DNA of 64,000 nt from Vibrio gazogenes (GCF_002196515.1 NZ_CP018835.1:1116001-1180000); one strand, 5' to 3'. Shown: positions 18,258 to 34,617, numbered from the stretch's first letter. Numbers and translations: made by a program. Notes: generated by a model not told the origin, from the letters alone.

Positions 18258-19726
18258 TGGGAAAACCAACTGGATTTTTAGAACATGGCCGGGAACTGCC
18301 CGCAAAAGTGGCACCGGAAGTCAGAATCGAACACAACCGAGAGTTTGTGCTCAATGATGAGTTCGGTGACAAAATTAATACGCAGGCTTCCCGCTGTATG
18401 GATTGTGGTGTGCCCTTCTGTCACAGTGGCTGCCCGATCGGCAATATCATTCCTGAATTTAATGATGCGGTTTACCGCAACAGCTGGCAAGAAGCATGGC
18501 AAATTCTCAGTTCAACCAACAATTTCCCGGAATTTACCGGTCGCGTGTGTCCGGCCCCCTGTGAAAGTGCATGTGTGCTGGGGATCAATCAGGACCCGAT
18601 TACCATTTGTAATATCGAGAAAACGATTGTCGAAACGGCTTATCGTGAAGGATATGCTCAACCGAAAATCCCACGCAACCGCACTGGAAAAACGATTGCC
18701 ATTATCGGCTCCGGCCCGTCAGGGCTATCAGCTGCCGAACAGCTCAATAGTGCCGGTCACACAGTCACTGTATATGAGCGGGATGAGAAAGTCGGTGGGT
18801 TACTGCGCTTTGGCATCCCTGACTTTAAGCTGGGTATGGACGTTATTGATCGCAAAATCGAGTTGATGCGTCAGGCTGGTATTAAATTCGTCGTCGATGC
18901 TCATATTGGGGTCAACATCAATGCTCAGCAACTGCGTCAGGAATATGACGTCGTTCTGCTGACCGGTGGCTCCACCGTCCCTCGCGATCTGCCGATTCCA
19001 GGCCGAGACTTGAACGGTGTTTATTTTGCGATGCAGTTTCTTGCTCAAAATAATCGCCGCGCCAACAACATGGATCTCAAAAGCGAAGCAATCCACGCCA
19101 AAGGGAAACATGTGGTCGTGATCGGTGGGGGCGATACAGGTTCCGACTGTGTCGGGACCTCAAACCGTCACGGGGCAGCAAGCATAACTCAGGTTGAGAT
19201 CATGCCGATGCCACCGGAGAAGCGTCCGGCGAATATGCCGTGGCCGCAATATCCGATGATCCTGAGGACTTCAACCTCTCATGAAGAAGGATGTGAGCGT
19301 CACTGGAATATCCTGACCAAAGCATTTATCGGTAATGAACAAGGTCAAGTGACGGGCCTGAAAGTTGCCGACATCGTCTGGCAACCCGCCAAGGCCGGTG
19401 AACGTCCGACTTATGAAGAAGTGGCTGGTAGTGAACGGGTCATGCCGTGTGATATGGCATTTCTGGCAATGGGCTTTCTTCACCCTGAACCACATGGCGT
19501 GTTGGCTCAGTTGGATATTAAACTCGACGAGCGTGGTAATGTGGCGACAACGAATTACCAAACCAACCAGACTGGTGTGTTCGCTGCCGGGGATATGCGT
19601 ACCGGACAATCGCTGGTTGTTCGGTGTATCAATGAAGGACGCGAATGTGCCCGTGCCATTGATGCCTATCTGATGGGTGAGAGTAATCTCGAAGCCAGAG
19701 CGGATTCTCTGATGCGTTCGGCCTAA
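18257..19726 (+). CDS. gltD: glutamate synthase small subunit (first copy)
   Basis: 489 aa, FAD and NADPH-binding partner of GltB that feeds electrons to the large subunit. The N-terminal ferredoxin-like domain carries two cysteine clusters: CMDCGVPFCHSGCP (about 47-60) and CPAPCESAC (about 98-106). The FAD motif IIGSGPSGLSAAEQL and the NADPH motif VIGGGDTGSDC follow, then the C-terminal FAD motif GVFAAGDMRTGQSLV. Start codon overlaps the gltB stop (TAATG) with GGAGG upstream, so translation is coupled. Confidence 0.96.
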   Translation: MGKPTGFLEHGRELPAKVAPEVRIEHNREFVLNDEFGDKINTQASRCMDCGVPFCHSGCPIGNIIPEFNDAVYRNSWQEAWQILSSTNNFPEFTGRVCPAPCESACVLGINQDPITICNIEKTIVETAYREGYAQPKIPRNRTGKTIAIIGSGPSGLSAAEQLNSAGHTVTVYERDEKVGGLLRFGIPDFKLGMDVIDRKIELMRQAGIKFVVDAHIGVNINAQQLRQEYDVVLLTGGSTVPRDLPIPGRDLNGVYFAMQFLAQNNRRANNMDLKSEAIHAKGKHVVVIGGGDTGSDCVGTSNRHGAASITQVEIMPMPPEKRPANMPWPQYPMILRTSTSHEEGCERHWNILTKAFIGNEQGQVTGLKVADIVWQPAKAGERPTYEEVAGSERVMPCDMAFLAMGFLHPEPHGVLAQLDIKLDERGNVATTNYQTNQTGVFAAGDMRTGQSLVVRCINEGRECARAIDAYLMGESNLEARADSLMRSA

Positions 19727-20071
19727 ATCATCTTATATCGACCTCTCTGTCTCCTCTAATCTGACGGAGGGGTCGCCTCAACCAGCGACACCTCAATCTC
19801 CCCCCTATCAGACACTTTTTCCACTTAAATATTCGATATATCAATCACTCATAATCGTTACTTATTCACCGACTTCATTTATTGCCGCTATTTTCTATGA
19901 ATCACTTGATCTTTGGTTCTATAAAGGATAGCGTTTAGGCTCGCATTGTTTCGGGCGCCTAATTGAATGTATTTTTAACCCGATTTAATGCATAAAGATT
20001 CAAAAACATAACAACAACATAGAATAGTTAGTCATTCACTGTCGAAGACAGCACGCAAAGGGAGACTTGCA
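19727..20071. promoter_or_regulatory. gltD1-gltB2 intergenic region
   Basis: 345 bp without a gene. It begins with a strong stem-loop (19739-19775, listed separately). The remainder must hold the gltB2 promoter; TTGAAT, 15-16 bp, TTTAAT/TTAATG around 19961-19990 is the best candidate but is weak. Confidence 0.5.
19739..19775 (+). repeat. long stem-loop after gltD1
   Basis: 13-bp stem (19739-19751 with 19763-19775, two G-U pairs) and an 11-nt loop, 13 nt after the gltD1 stop. No T-run follows, so it is not a standard intrinsic terminator. It may protect the mRNA end or work with Rho. Confidence 0.5.
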
Positions 20072-25968
<5,897 letters not shown>

Positions 25969-26000
25969 TTTCACCGACAGACAAGCGAGTCACTCAAATC

Positions 26001-26034
26001 ATCCCGGCACTGACTTCAGTACCGGGATTTTTTT
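26001..26034 (+). terminator. terminator after gltD2
   Basis: Stem ATCCCGG / CCGGGAT (26001-26007 / 26022-26028) with a further ACTGA/TCAGT pairing inside and a T7 run. Ends the gltB2D2 transcript. Confidence 0.9.
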
Positions 26035-26122
26035 GCGCCGGATTCCGGCTCGGATAACTAGTTGAATCCCAAAAAATCATGCTAAACTCAGCGCTAATCT
26101 GAATAAAGAAAAGAGACTTGAT

Positions 26123-26824
26123 ATGAAAATTGGCATCATTGGCGCAATGGAGCAAGAAGTTGCGATTCTCAAATCGTCAATCCAGAATCTGCAAGAAGAA
26201 AAAAAAGGTGGCTGTACCTATTATTCTGGTCAAATCAATAACTTGGATGTGGTATTGCTCCAGTCAGGTATCGGTAAAGTTGCAGCAGCAGTCGGCACCG
26301 CTTTGTTGTTAGAACTCTACAAACCCGATGTCGTTATCAATACAGGTTCAGCCGGTGGTTTTGATCCATCACTGACCATGGGGGATGTCGTCATTTCAAC
26401 TGAAGTCAGACACCATGATGCTGATGTGACGGCTTTCGGTTATGAAATCGGTCAGATGGCTGGTCAACCGGCAGCATTCCAAGCCGATGAAAAATTAATT
26501 CAACTGGCAGAAGATGCACTCGCACAATTGGGAGACAAACATGCGGTCCATGGTCTGATTTGTACCGGTGATACCTTTGTCTGCCAACCAGAAAGACAGG
26601 CATTTATCCGCCAAAACTTCCCACAAGCAGTTGCGGTCGAGATGGAAGCTTCTGCGATAGCTCAGACATGCCATCAGTTCAAAACACCGTTTGTGGTTGT
26701 CAGGGCAATCTCTGATGTCGCTGACAAAGAATCACCAATGTCATTTGATGAGTTCTTACCGCTCGCCGCTGCAAGTTCTTCAGAAATGGTACTGAAGATG
26801 CTAGAACGTCTGCGTCAGGCATAA
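26123..26824 (+). CDS. mtnN: 5'-methylthioadenosine/S-adenosylhomocysteine nucleosidase
   Basis: 233 aa, cytoplasmic. Cleaves adenine from methylthioadenosine, S-adenosylhomocysteine and 5'-deoxyadenosine, recycling SAM by-products; the SAH route leads toward autoinducer-2 precursors. Catalytic Glu12 (IGAMEQEV), the NTGSAGGF loop, [12 protein letters not shown] for ribose binding and the catalytic Asp of ISDVADKES are all present. AAGAGA precedes the ATG. First of an apparent operon mtnN-cbiB-btuF; E. coli likewise keeps mtn next to btuF and yadS. Confidence 0.97.
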   Translation: MKIGIIGAMEQEVAILKSSIQNLQEEKKGGCTYYSGQINNLDVVLLQSGIGKVAAAVGTALLLELYKPDVVINTGSAGGFDPSLTMGDVVISTEVRHHDADVTAFGYEIGQMAGQPAAFQADEKLIQLAEDALAQLGDKHAVHGLICTGDTFVCQPERQAFIRQNFPQAVAVEMEASAIAQTCHQFKTPFVVVRAISDVADKESPMSFDEFLPLAAASSSEMVLKMLERLRQA

Positions 26825-26844
26825 TCGAGTCGTATTCGCCGCTC

Positions 26845-27798
26845 ATGAGCCATATTCAAGAATTACTGCAAACACAAAGCGCGCTCTTCATCATGTGGGG
26901 AGCGCTGCTGATTCATCTGATCCTGCCTTTACCAAGAGCCGCTCATCCGGCTCTGCTGTGGCACAAGTTTGCAGAAATTCTGGCAGACAAGGTGAATACA
27001 CAGGGCAGCTATGCACAGCGGACACTGTCCGGCACATTAGCCACATTTTTGATGCTCATTCCGGCTCTGATGGTGCTGGTCGCACTGGAACCATTGGTCT
27101 GGCAACCGGAGCTCTATCATCTGTTGTTATTGATTCTGGCCCTCGACTGGCGAGGGTTAACGACCTTGAGTAAGCCGCTGTTTCAGGCGCTGGCGGTACA
27201 GGATAAACCCCAAGCCCGCCAGTTACTCGCAGAACGGCTGAATCGTCAGACAGATACCTTGTCAGTGGTTGGATTAGGCAAAGCAAGTGCTGAGTTACTG
27301 ATTGTCGGTCAAGCCCGTCAGGTCATCACGGTTCTGTTCTGGTATGGTTTACTGGGAGGCATCGGGGCATTCATGTATCGTCTGATTGTTGAACTGAGCC
27401 GTGTCTGGTCACCATCTGTGCCGGCCAACTATCCTTTTGGTCTGGCAGCAAGCCGTCTCAACATTTGGTGTGAATGGCTCCCGGCCCGTATCTTTGCACT
27501 GTTACTCATGATGGGGCAAAGTTTGTCGTCCACTTGGGCTCAGACTCGCCAGCAAAGTTGTATCTGGCCGTCCCGAACGACTGGCTGGCTCTTATGTTCG
27601 GTCGGGCATAAACTCAACCTTTCACTCGGCGGACCAGCCATTTATGAGGGAAAAAAGAGTGTCCGGGCAAAACTCGGGGGGCGGGTTGTTCCTTCGGTCT
27701 TACATCTGTCCCAGGTCCAGCGCCTCCTCAATCAACGCACTTATATCTGGATCGGTGTCGAAAGTCTGCTGATATTGATTGCGACACAACTGCTCTGA
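26845..27798 (+). CDS. cbiB: CobD/CbiB-family cobalamin biosynthesis membrane protein
   Basis: 317 aa, polytopic inner-membrane protein with helices near 12-30, 60-80, 90-108, 160-185 and 298-315. The CbiB family attaches aminopropanol or its phosphate to adenosylcobyric acid. Recognised from DWRGLTTLSKPLFQAL, LLAERLNRQTD and GLLGGIGAFMYRLI. No other de novo B12 genes are nearby, so a salvage role with the adjacent uptake gene btuF is likely. Starts 20 nt after mtnN, and is probably co-transcribed. No strong ribosome site is visible. Confidence 0.85.
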   Translation: MSHIQELLQTQSALFIMWGALLIHLILPLPRAAHPALLWHKFAEILADKVNTQGSYAQRTLSGTLATFLMLIPALMVLVALEPLVWQPELYHLLLLILALDWRGLTTLSKPLFQALAVQDKPQARQLLAERLNRQTDTLSVVGLGKASAELLIVGQARQVITVLFWYGLLGGIGAFMYRLIVELSRVWSPSVPANYPFGLAASRLNIWCEWLPARIFALLLMMGQSLSSTWAQTRQQSCIWPSRTTGWLLCSVGHKLNLSLGGPAIYEGKKSVRAKLGGRVVPSVLHLSQVQRLLNQRTYIWIGVESLLILIATQLL

Positions 27799-27860
27799 AT
27801 AATAAATAGCTCTGTTCATAAAAACGTATCCGTAAATCCTCTCAATCACAAGGTTGCCTC

Positions 27861-28706
27861 ATGTTGATTCACCGACTTTATTTGTTCGCGTTGCTGCTTT
27901 TAATCTCAGGGGTCACCGCGGCAGCGACACCGGTTCAGCGCATTATTACCCTTGCACCTCATGCCACCGAACTCGCCTATGCTGCTGGTCTGGGTAACAA
28001 AATCATTGCCGTGAGTGATTACAGCGACTACCCACCTCAAGTGAAAAACTTACCAAAAGTTGCGAACTACAAGGGCATCAAAATTGAGAAAATTCTCAGC
28101 CTCAAACCAGATTTGGTGATCATCTGGCCGGATGGCAATCCACCCCGGGAGATACAGAAATTAAAACAGATGGGAATCCGAACCTTTCCCTCTCAAATTC
28201 ATCGACTGGCCGATATTGCAGATAACATCGAATTGCTCAGCCAATATGCAGATAATCCTCAAATTGGACGAAAAAATGCGCAGCAATTTCGCCAGAAGCT
28301 AGCGGCCCTCAAACAACGGTATCAACATGTCAATAAAGTTCGCTTCTTCTACCAGCTCAGTGAAAAACCGATAATCACCATCGCGCAAGATCACTGGCCC
28401 AGTGAAGTATTTGCGTTTTGTGGCGGAGAAAATGTATTTGAAAAGAGTCCGGCGCCCTACCCGCAAGTCAGCCGAGAGCAAGTCTTACTGGCACAGCCTG
28501 ACGTTATTTTCAATTCCCGTCATGCGGTCGAAAACCTCAATATGTGGGCAGACTGGCCCCGTATTCCAGCCGTTCGCTTGCATCATGTCTGGACACTCAA
28601 TTCAGACTGGCTCAATCGCCCTACCCCCAGAACCATTCGGGCAATTGAAGAGATTTGTAATTACTTCGATGAGGCCAGAAGAAATCCCTCCGACTTGAGC
28701 CATTGA
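27861..28706 (+). CDS. btuF: vitamin B12 ABC transporter, periplasmic binding protein
   Basis: 281 aa. Signal peptide in the first 22-23 residues (MLIHRLYLFALLLLISG, cleavage near TAAA-TP). The mature part is a class III binding protein: RIITLAPHATELAYAAG, VSDYSDYPP, LKPDLVIIWPDGNP, and the QPDVIFNS strand near the C-terminus. Captures cobalamin and delivers it to BtuCD. AAGG lies 8 nt before the ATG. Follows cbiB by 62 nt; no cobalamin riboswitch is visible upstream. Confidence 0.93.
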   Translation: MLIHRLYLFALLLLISGVTAAATPVQRIITLAPHATELAYAAGLGNKIIAVSDYSDYPPQVKNLPKVANYKGIKIEKILSLKPDLVIIWPDGNPPREIQKLKQMGIRTFPSQIHRLADIADNIELLSQYADNPQIGRKNAQQFRQKLAALKQRYQHVNKVRFFYQLSEKPIITIAQDHWPSEVFAFCGGENVFEKSPAPYPQVSREQVLLAQPDVIFNSRHAVENLNMWADWPRIPAVRLHHVWTLNSDWLNRPTPRTIRAIEEICNYFDEARRNPSDLSH

Positions 28707-28820
28707 CAAGTCAGGTGATGAAACAGTCGGGTTATAAAACTATCGGTTAACACTATTTTCCCGTACAATGCGCCCTATTTTCTCTCTGTGCTCAAATAAT
28801 ATTGTGGAACCCCTCAACGT

Positions 28821-29432
28821 ATGTTTCTTTATCTGATTGATTTATTCGGAACAATCGTATTTGCCATTTCCGGTGTGCTGTTAGCTGGCCGGTTAAAAAT
28901 GGATCCATTCGGTGTTGTCGTCCTTGCCAGTGTTACCGCGATTGGCGGTGGAACGATGCGCGATATCGCTTTGGGAGCCACCCCTGTATTCTGGATTACC
29001 GATACCACTTACCTTTGGGTCATTCTCGCCACCAGCTTCCTGACGATGCTCATCGTCCGTCGCCCCAAGCGCCTCTCTTGGTGGGTGCTACCAGTTTGTG
29101 ATGCGATAGGACTATCGGTATTTGTGGGTATAGGTGTCGATAAATCCATGCTTTATCATGACTCGGCGCTGGTCGCAATTATTATGGGTGTATTGACTGG
29201 GTGTGGTGGCGGTATCGTTCGGGATATTCTTGCTCGGGAAATACCAATGGTGCTGCGCAGCGAAGTGTATGCGACCGCCTGTATCGTCGGCGGTATTTTC
29301 CATACCACAGCACTGCAAATGGGCTACGACCACAAGACAGCATTCTTATCCGGATTCCTCTCTACCCTGATTATTCGTCTTGGCGCAATCCGCTGGCATT
29401 TATCACTGCCTGTTTTTGCGATTAATCGATAA
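28821..29432 (+). CDS. TRIC cation-channel family protein (YadS/UPF0126)
   Basis: 203 aa, two repeats of the UPF0126 glycine-rich module (FGTIVFAISGVLLAG with GGGTMRDIALG; then DAIGLSVFVGIG with GCGGGIVRDILA), giving about seven membrane helices. Prokaryotic members form trimeric cation channels; the physiological role in Vibrio is unknown. E. coli has the homologue yadS beside btuF, the same neighbourhood. No clear Shine-Dalgarno before the ATG. A long inverted repeat lies downstream. Confidence 0.88.
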   Translation: MFLYLIDLFGTIVFAISGVLLAGRLKMDPFGVVVLASVTAIGGGTMRDIALGATPVFWITDTTYLWVILATSFLTMLIVRRPKRLSWWVLPVCDAIGLSVFVGIGVDKSMLYHDSALVAIIMGVLTGCGGGIVRDILAREIPMVLRSEVYATACIVGGIFHTTALQMGYDHKTAFLSGFLSTLIIRLGAIRWHLSLPVFAINR

Positions 29433-29547
29433 TGTTTTTGTTATAAATTGATAATATTTTTGTAATGAATTGAAAGTGTTAGAATCCACCAGTTATGTTT
29501 CTGTTTGTTACACATAATCTTTCCCAATCAGGCATTCCTTATCGCAA

Positions 29548-29589
29548 TCAAAGAGAGCATTCGCTAAAGTAAACGAATGCTCTCTTTGA
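29548..29589. terminator. perfect 16-bp inverted repeat before the lysR gene (likely terminator)
   Basis: Arms TCAAAGAGAGCATTCG and CGAATGCTCTCTTTGA with a 10-nt loop, ending 16 nt before the LysR start. The right arm contains CTCTCTTT but the T-run is interrupted. It may terminate the TRIC transcript, but because it abuts the next start codon it could also act on lysR. Confidence 0.6.
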
Positions 29590-29605
29590 CAAATTTTTGA
29601 AAACC

Positions 29606-30472
29606 ATGTTGCTTGAAGGTATTGAAACGCTCTTAATTCTCAGCAAAGAAAAAACCATGAGCCGGACTGGCAGCGTGCTGTATATCAGTCAATCTGCTGT
29701 CAGCAAGCGCATCGCCAATTTAGAAAATCGGCTGGGGAAAAAACTGGTGGTTCCTGACGGCCGGCATATCAAACTGACAGCGGACGCTCAAGCATTAATT
29801 GAACGCGTTGGTCCGAGTTTTCACGAATTAAGCGGATTAATCTTTGAACAACAGGCGCTGGAAGACCATACTCTGATCCGGTTTGATTGCTCAGAAACCC
29901 TGGTCGCGGGCTTACTCAGTCATGTGATGGGAGAATATTTCCGTCATGACCACAACATAACCATCACCACGAACCACACCCCCAGAATCGTCGAACATGT
30001 CCAGTCTGGCAAAGCAACACTTGGACTTTGTGCCGGTTATCTGCCCGGTAATCATGGCCTGCAAACATTTCATCTCTACAATGAACCATTTTTTATTGTC
30101 AATCAGACACCGTTACAACAACTCCCCCAACAAATTATCACCAATGACCTGTCTAATAGTGCCAACACTTATCAGGCATCTGCGCTGGATCATCTCGCGA
30201 TTACCCCCATCATGGAAATGGATTCATACACAGCCGCAGCACAACTGGCATTAAAGGGGGTTGCACCCGCTTTAATCCCACTTTCTATCGTACACGCCCT
30301 GTCGATAGCTCCCCATTGCTGTTTCAGCTTTGACGAGCTTCAGCCGTTATTCCGACCGATCCATCTCTGCTTGAGAACGATGACCTACCGCGCCCCACGG
30401 ATCAGAACATTGATAGCAGCCATTGTTGATGCTGTTCCCAAAGTAACTTCAGAGCCATCGATAGAGACATGA
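29606..30472 (+). CDS. LysR-family transcriptional regulator
   Basis: 288 aa. N-terminal winged helix-turn-helix with recognition stretch SVLYISQSAVSKRIANLE (about 24-41), then an effector-binding domain (about 90-285). The C-terminal half reads ALKGVAPALIPLSIVHAL, typical of periplasmic-binding-like LysR domains. Target and inducer unknown; the convergent TSUP transporter is the nearest candidate. A TTG three codons upstream is also possible; the ATG is preferred by homology though its ribosome site is weak. The 3' end overlaps the TSUP gene by 71 nt. Confidence 0.85.
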   Translation: MLLEGIETLLILSKEKTMSRTGSVLYISQSAVSKRIANLENRLGKKLVVPDGRHIKLTADAQALIERVGPSFHELSGLIFEQQALEDHTLIRFDCSETLVAGLLSHVMGEYFRHDHNITITTNHTPRIVEHVQSGKATLGLCAGYLPGNHGLQTFHLYNEPFFIVNQTPLQQLPQQIITNDLSNSANTYQASALDHLAITPIMEMDSYTAAAQLALKGVAPALIPLSIVHALSIAPHCCFSFDELQPLFRPIHLCLRTMTYRAPRIRTLIAAIVDAVPKVTSEPSIET

Positions 30473-31184
30473 GAATCACCAAGGGACGAATCCATTTTTG
30501 ACCTTTATTCATGACGATACGAGCACCGACTCTCGCACCGAGAAACTGCCCGACAGCCATGACCAATCCAATTTCCCATATCGGTAGTCCTGCTGCCAGA
30601 AAGAAAATCAACGCTGCAATATTCGATGTAAAATTCAGCACTTTCGCACGTGCTGTCGCTTCAATAATCGATAATCGGCCAATCACAACAAAACAAACGG
30701 CAAAGATCGCGCCGGTGCCCGGGCCAAAGAAGCCGTCATAGAACCCGATACTTGTTCCGACCAACAAAGCAAATAATCCATCGGATAAAACCGCTTGTTT
30801 ATTCGTCTCAGCTTTGGCCTGGGGAGCCAGTAAAAAATACAGTGAAATCGCAATCAATAAACCGGGAATCAGGCTAGTCAATAAATCAGCATCAAGAATC
30901 TGTACTAATTCAGCACCAATGGCGGCACCGGTAAAGGTACAAACGATGGCCAACCACATTTGTCGGAGCGAAACCAAACCATGACGAACGAAGTAAAATG
31001 TAGAAGAAAAGCTACCGAACGAACTTTGTAGTTTATTGGTTGCAATCGCTTGTGCAGGAGATATCCCCGTAGCCATTAACACCGGAAGTGTAATCAAACC
31101 ACCACCACCGGCAATCGCATCAATGCATCCAGCCAGTGACGCAGCCACAAAAAGCAACGCCAGAATATCGAGTGAAATTTCCAT
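30402..31184 (-). CDS. TSUP-family (TauE/SafE) membrane transporter, YfcA-like
   Basis: 260 aa, eight predicted membrane helices in two repeats. Repeat 1 has AGCIDAIAGGGGLITLPVL with TNKLQSSFGSFSS; repeat 2 has GFYDGFFGPGTG with KVLNFTSNIAAL, the conserved TSUP signatures. The family exports sulfite, sulfonates or related anions; the substrate here is not shown. AAGGAATTAT precedes the ATG. It reads into the last 71 nt of the convergent lysR gene on the opposite strand. Confidence 0.9.
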   Translation of the reverse strand: MEISLDILALLFVAASLAGCIDAIAGGGGLITLPVLMATGISPAQAIATNKLQSSFGSFSSTFYFVRHGLVSLRQMWLAIVCTFTGAAIGAELVQILDADLLTSLIPGLLIAISLYFLLAPQAKAETNKQAVLSDGLFALLVGTSIGFYDGFFGPGTGAIFAVCFVVIGRLSIIEATARAKVLNFTSNIAALIFFLAAGLPIWEIGLVMAVGQFLGARVGARIVMNKGQKWIRPLVILMSLSMALKLLWEQHQQWLLSMF

Positions 31185-31316
31185 ATAATTCCTTAAGCGA
31201 TTAGATAAGGTTCAAAATTACCATTTAAAAATAAACAGATATAGTGAAAACACGGACAGCATCCTATTCCATATATTCATCATTGCGTCTGATGCACAGA
31301 TAAATATGTCGCGATC

Positions 31317-31346
31317 AAAAAACCCGGGGCAAAACCCCGGGTTTTA
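31317..31346 (-). terminator. terminator after carB
   Basis: Stem AAAACCCGGGG / CCCCGGGTTTT (31319-31329 / 31335-31345), 5-nt loop, T6 on the minus strand. Ends the carAB transcript. Confidence 0.9.
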
Positions 31347-31375
31347 ATCACACTGAATAACGGATGTGTGATGGA

Positions 31376-34300
31376 TTAAGCATGTCTGACCTGCTCATGC
31401 ATTTCTTGTACAGAAATGACCGAAGCTTTCGGGTCAGCCGTATGCCCCATCGCAGTCGCAAATGCAGCGTTCAGGGTTGTTGCATAATTCACTTTCTCAG
31501 CCAACGCACCGCGGCGGAGAACTTTTGAATCTTCAATGGCCTGACGCCCAGAAGCGGTATTGATAATGTAGGTATATTCATTGTTCTTGATGCGGTCAAG
31601 AATATGAGGTCGACCTTCATGAACCTTGTTCACCAAACGAGGATTAATCCCGGCTTCACCAAGAACCACTGCAGTACCATGTGTCGCATCCAACTGATAA
31701 CCTAATTGAATCAACTTCTCGGCCAAAGCAACCGCACGCTGCTTATCACTTTCGCGCACAGAAATCAGTGCTCGTCCACCTTCAGGGTAAACACAGCCAC
31801 ATGCTAACTCTGCTTTTGCAAAAGCTTCGGCAAATGTGCGTCCGACACCCATCACTTCTCCGGTTGAGCGCATCTCAGGGCCAAGTAATGGATCAACACC
31901 CGGGAACTTGTTAAATGGCAATACCACTTCTTTCACCGAGTAATACGGGGGAATGATTTCTTGGGTAAAGCCTTGTTGTTCCAGACTCTGTCCAGCCATC
32001 ACCCGCGCAGCAATTTTTGCCAATGGCGCACCGGTCGCTTTAGACACAAACGGTACTGTCCGCGCAGCACGTGGGTTTACCTCGATGAGATAAACTTCGT
32101 TGTTTTTGACCGCAAACTGCGTATTCATCAGTCCACGTACACCCAGTTCAAAAGCCAGCTTTTCAACCTGCTCACGCATCACATTCTGGATGTCCTGACT
32201 CAGTGTATAGGCTGGCAGTGAACATGCTGAATCACCGGAGTGAACCCCAGCCTGTTCAATATGTTCCATGATGCCACCGATAACGACACGTTCACCATCG
32301 CAGATCGCGTCAATATCGACCTCAACAGCATCATCAAGGAAATGATCCAGCAAGACAGGAGACTCATTGGACACACTGACCGCTTCATTGAAATAACGAC
32401 GCAAATCTGCTTCATCATAAACAATTTCCATCGCACGGCCACCGAGAACATAAGATGGACGAACAACCAATGGGTAACCAATTTCTCTCGCTTTATCGAC
32501 GGCCTGTTCAAGGGCTGTAACCGTCGCATTTTCCGGTTGCTTGAGACCTAAACGCTCAACAGCATGTTGGAAACGCTCTCGGTCTTCAGCACGGTCAATC
32601 GCATCAGGACTGGTACCGATAATCGGTACACCGGCCGCTTCTAAAGCACGAGCCAGTTTCAGCGGTGTTTGACCACCATACTGAACGATGACACCCGTAG
32701 GTTTCTCAACACGGGCAATCGCTAAGACATCTTCCAGTGTCACCGGCTCAAAGTAGAGACGATCCGAGGTGTCGTAGTCGGTTGAAACCGTTTCAGGGTT
32801 ACAGTTAACCATGATGGTTTCATATCCGTCTTCCCGTAATGCCAAGGAGGCATGAACACAGCAGTAGTCGAATTCAATCCCTTGACCAATACGGTTCGGA
32901 CCACCGCCCAAGACCATGATTTTCTTGTTATCCGTTGGATAAGCTTCACACTCTTCATCATATGAGGAGTACATATAAGCGGTTGAAGACGCAAATTCCG
33001 CGGCACACGTATCGACACGCTTATAAACCGGATGGATGTCGAACTGATCGCGCAGACGACGGATTTCATGTTCAGAAACCCCAACCAGTGTCGATAAACG
33101 CGCATCGGCAAAGCCTTTACGCTTCATACGGCGGAGTACATCTTGGGTCAATCCGGCAAAGCCATTGGTTTTAATCTCGGCTTCCAGCAAAATTAACTCT
33201 TCAATCTGCACCAGGAACCAGCGGTCAATACCGGTCAGGTTAAAGATTGCGTCAACAGACATACCGGCACGGAAAGCATCACCGATATACCAGATCCGCT
33301 CTGCACCGGCTTCTTTCAGTTCATGACGAATCTTCGTCAGTGCTTCCGGAGATGCCAGATCAACCATTTCATCCAAGCCATCGGCACCGACTTCAAGCCC
33401 TCTCAGTGCTTTTTGCAAAGACTCTTGTTGGTTACGCCCGATTGCCATCACTTCACCAACAGATTTCATCTGAGTGGTAAGCTTCGCATTGGCGCCAGCA
33501 AATTTTTCAAAGTTAAAGCGTGGAATCTTGGTGACAACATAGTCGATCGTCGGTTCGAACGATGCAGGTGTCGCCCCTCCGGTAATATCATTCATCAACT
33601 CATCAAGCGTGAAACCAACCGCAAGCTTCGCAGCAATCTTCGCTATCGGGAAACCCGTCGCTTTCGATGCCAGTGCTGAAGAACGAGAAACCCGTGGGTT
33701 CATTTCAATGATGACCATCCGGCCATCTTCAGGATTGATACCGAATTGCACATTCGACCCACCGGTTTCAACACCAATTTCACGTAATACCGCTAAAGAG
33801 GCATTTCTCATCAGCTGGTATTCTTTATCTGTGAGTGTCTGCGCCGGAGCAACCGTAATTGAATCTCCGGTATGAATCCCCATCGGATCAAAGTTTTCAA
33901 TTGAACAGACGATGATACAGTTGTCGCTCTTATCCCGAACCACTTCCATTTCATACTCTTTCCAGCCAATCAGCGACTCATCAATCAGGAGCTCATTGGT
34001 TGGAGAAAGATCGAGTCCACGGTGACAGATTTCTTCGAACTCTTCTTTGTTATAAGCGATACCGCCACCGGTGCCACCCATCGTAAACGAAGGACGGATA
34101 ATACATGGAAAGCCGACTTTCTCGAGAACTTGATACGCTTCGTCCATGCTCTTTGCCGTATCGGCCCGGGGGCATTCCAGACCAATCGATTTCATCGCAG
34201 CATCGAAACGAGAACGGTCTTCTGCTTTGTCAATCGCATCGGCAGTAGCGCCGATCATTTCAACACCGAACTCAGCCAGAACCCCTTGACGATCCAGCTC

Positions 34301-34600
34301 AAGCGCACAGTTCAATGCCGTCTGACCACCCATTGTCGGCAGCACTGCATCAGGACGTTCTTTTTCAATAATTTTACGGACAACTTCCCACTGAATCGGC
34401 TCGATATAGGTTGCATCAGCCATCTCAGGATCGGTCATAATTGTTGCCGGATTCGAGTTGACCAGAATAACCCGATAACCTTCTTCTCTCAGAGCCTTAC
34501 ATGCTTGTGCTCCGGAGTAGTCAAACTCACAGGCTTGGCCGATTACAATCGGGCCCGCACCTAAGATTAGAATACTTTGTATGTCACTACGTTTTGGCAT
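31376..34600 (-). CDS. carB: carbamoyl phosphate synthase large subunit
   Basis: 1074 aa. Makes carbamoyl phosphate from bicarbonate, two ATP and ammonia channelled from CarA, for arginine and pyrimidine synthesis. Two homologous ATP-grasp halves: the first begins [19 protein letters not shown] with [11 protein letters not shown], the second begins [19 protein letters not shown] with LGGRAMEIV. An MGS-like allosteric domain (about 935-1074) follows, where UMP and ornithine bind in E. coli. GGAGCGAG lies upstream of the ATG. Seventeen nucleotides separate it from carA. Confidence 0.98.
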   Translation of the reverse strand: MPKRSDIQSILILGAGPIVIGQACEFDYSGAQACKALREEGYRVILVNSNPATIMTDPEMADATYIEPIQWEVVRKIIEKERPDAVLPTMGGQTALNCALELDRQGVLAEFGVEMIGATADAIDKAEDRSRFDAAMKSIGLECPRADTAKSMDEAYQVLEKVGFPCIIRPSFTMGGTGGGIAYNKEEFEEICHRGLDLSPTNELLIDESLIGWKEYEMEVVRDKSDNCIIVCSIENFDPMGIHTGDSITVAPAQTLTDKEYQLMRNASLAVLREIGVETGGSNVQFGINPEDGRMVIIEMNPRVSRSSALASKATGFPIAKIAAKLAVGFTLDELMNDITGGATPASFEPTIDYVVTKIPRFNFEKFAGANAKLTTQMKSVGEVMAIGRNQQESLQKALRGLEVGADGLDEMVDLASPEALTKIRHELKEAGAERIWYIGDAFRAGMSVDAIFNLTGIDRWFLVQIEELILLEAEIKTNGFAGLTQDVLRRMKRKGFADARLSTLVGVSEHEIRRLRDQFDIHPVYKRVDTCAAEFASSTAYMYSSYDEECEAYPTDNKKIMVLGGGPNRIGQGIEFDYCCVHASLALREDGYETIMVNCNPETVSTDYDTSDRLYFEPVTLEDVLAIARVEKPTGVIVQYGGQTPLKLARALEAAGVPIIGTSPDAIDRAEDRERFQHAVERLGLKQPENATVTALEQAVDKAREIGYPLVVRPSYVLGGRAMEIVYDEADLRRYFNEAVSVSNESPVLLDHFLDDAVEVDIDAICDGERVVIGGIMEHIEQAGVHSGDSACSLPAYTLSQDIQNVMREQVEKLAFELGVRGLMNTQFAVKNNEVYLIEVNPRAARTVPFVSKATGAPLAKIAARVMAGQSLEQQGFTQEIIPPYYSVKEVVLPFNKFPGVDPLLGPEMRSTGEVMGVGRTFAEAFAKAELACGCVYPEGGRALISVRESDKQRAVALAEKLIQLGYQLDATHGTAVVLGEAGINPRLVNKVHEGRPHILDRIKNNEYTYIINTASGRQAIEDSKVLRRGALAEKVNYATTLNAAFATAMGHTADPKASVISVQEMHEQVRHA

Positions 34601-34617
34601 CGTCTACTCGCTCCGAA

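Noticed and set aside
26825..27860. Cobalamin riboswitch expected near cbiB/btuF
   Set aside because: Gaps before cbiB (20 nt) and btuF (62 nt) are far too short for a B12 riboswitch, and none is visible before mtnN.
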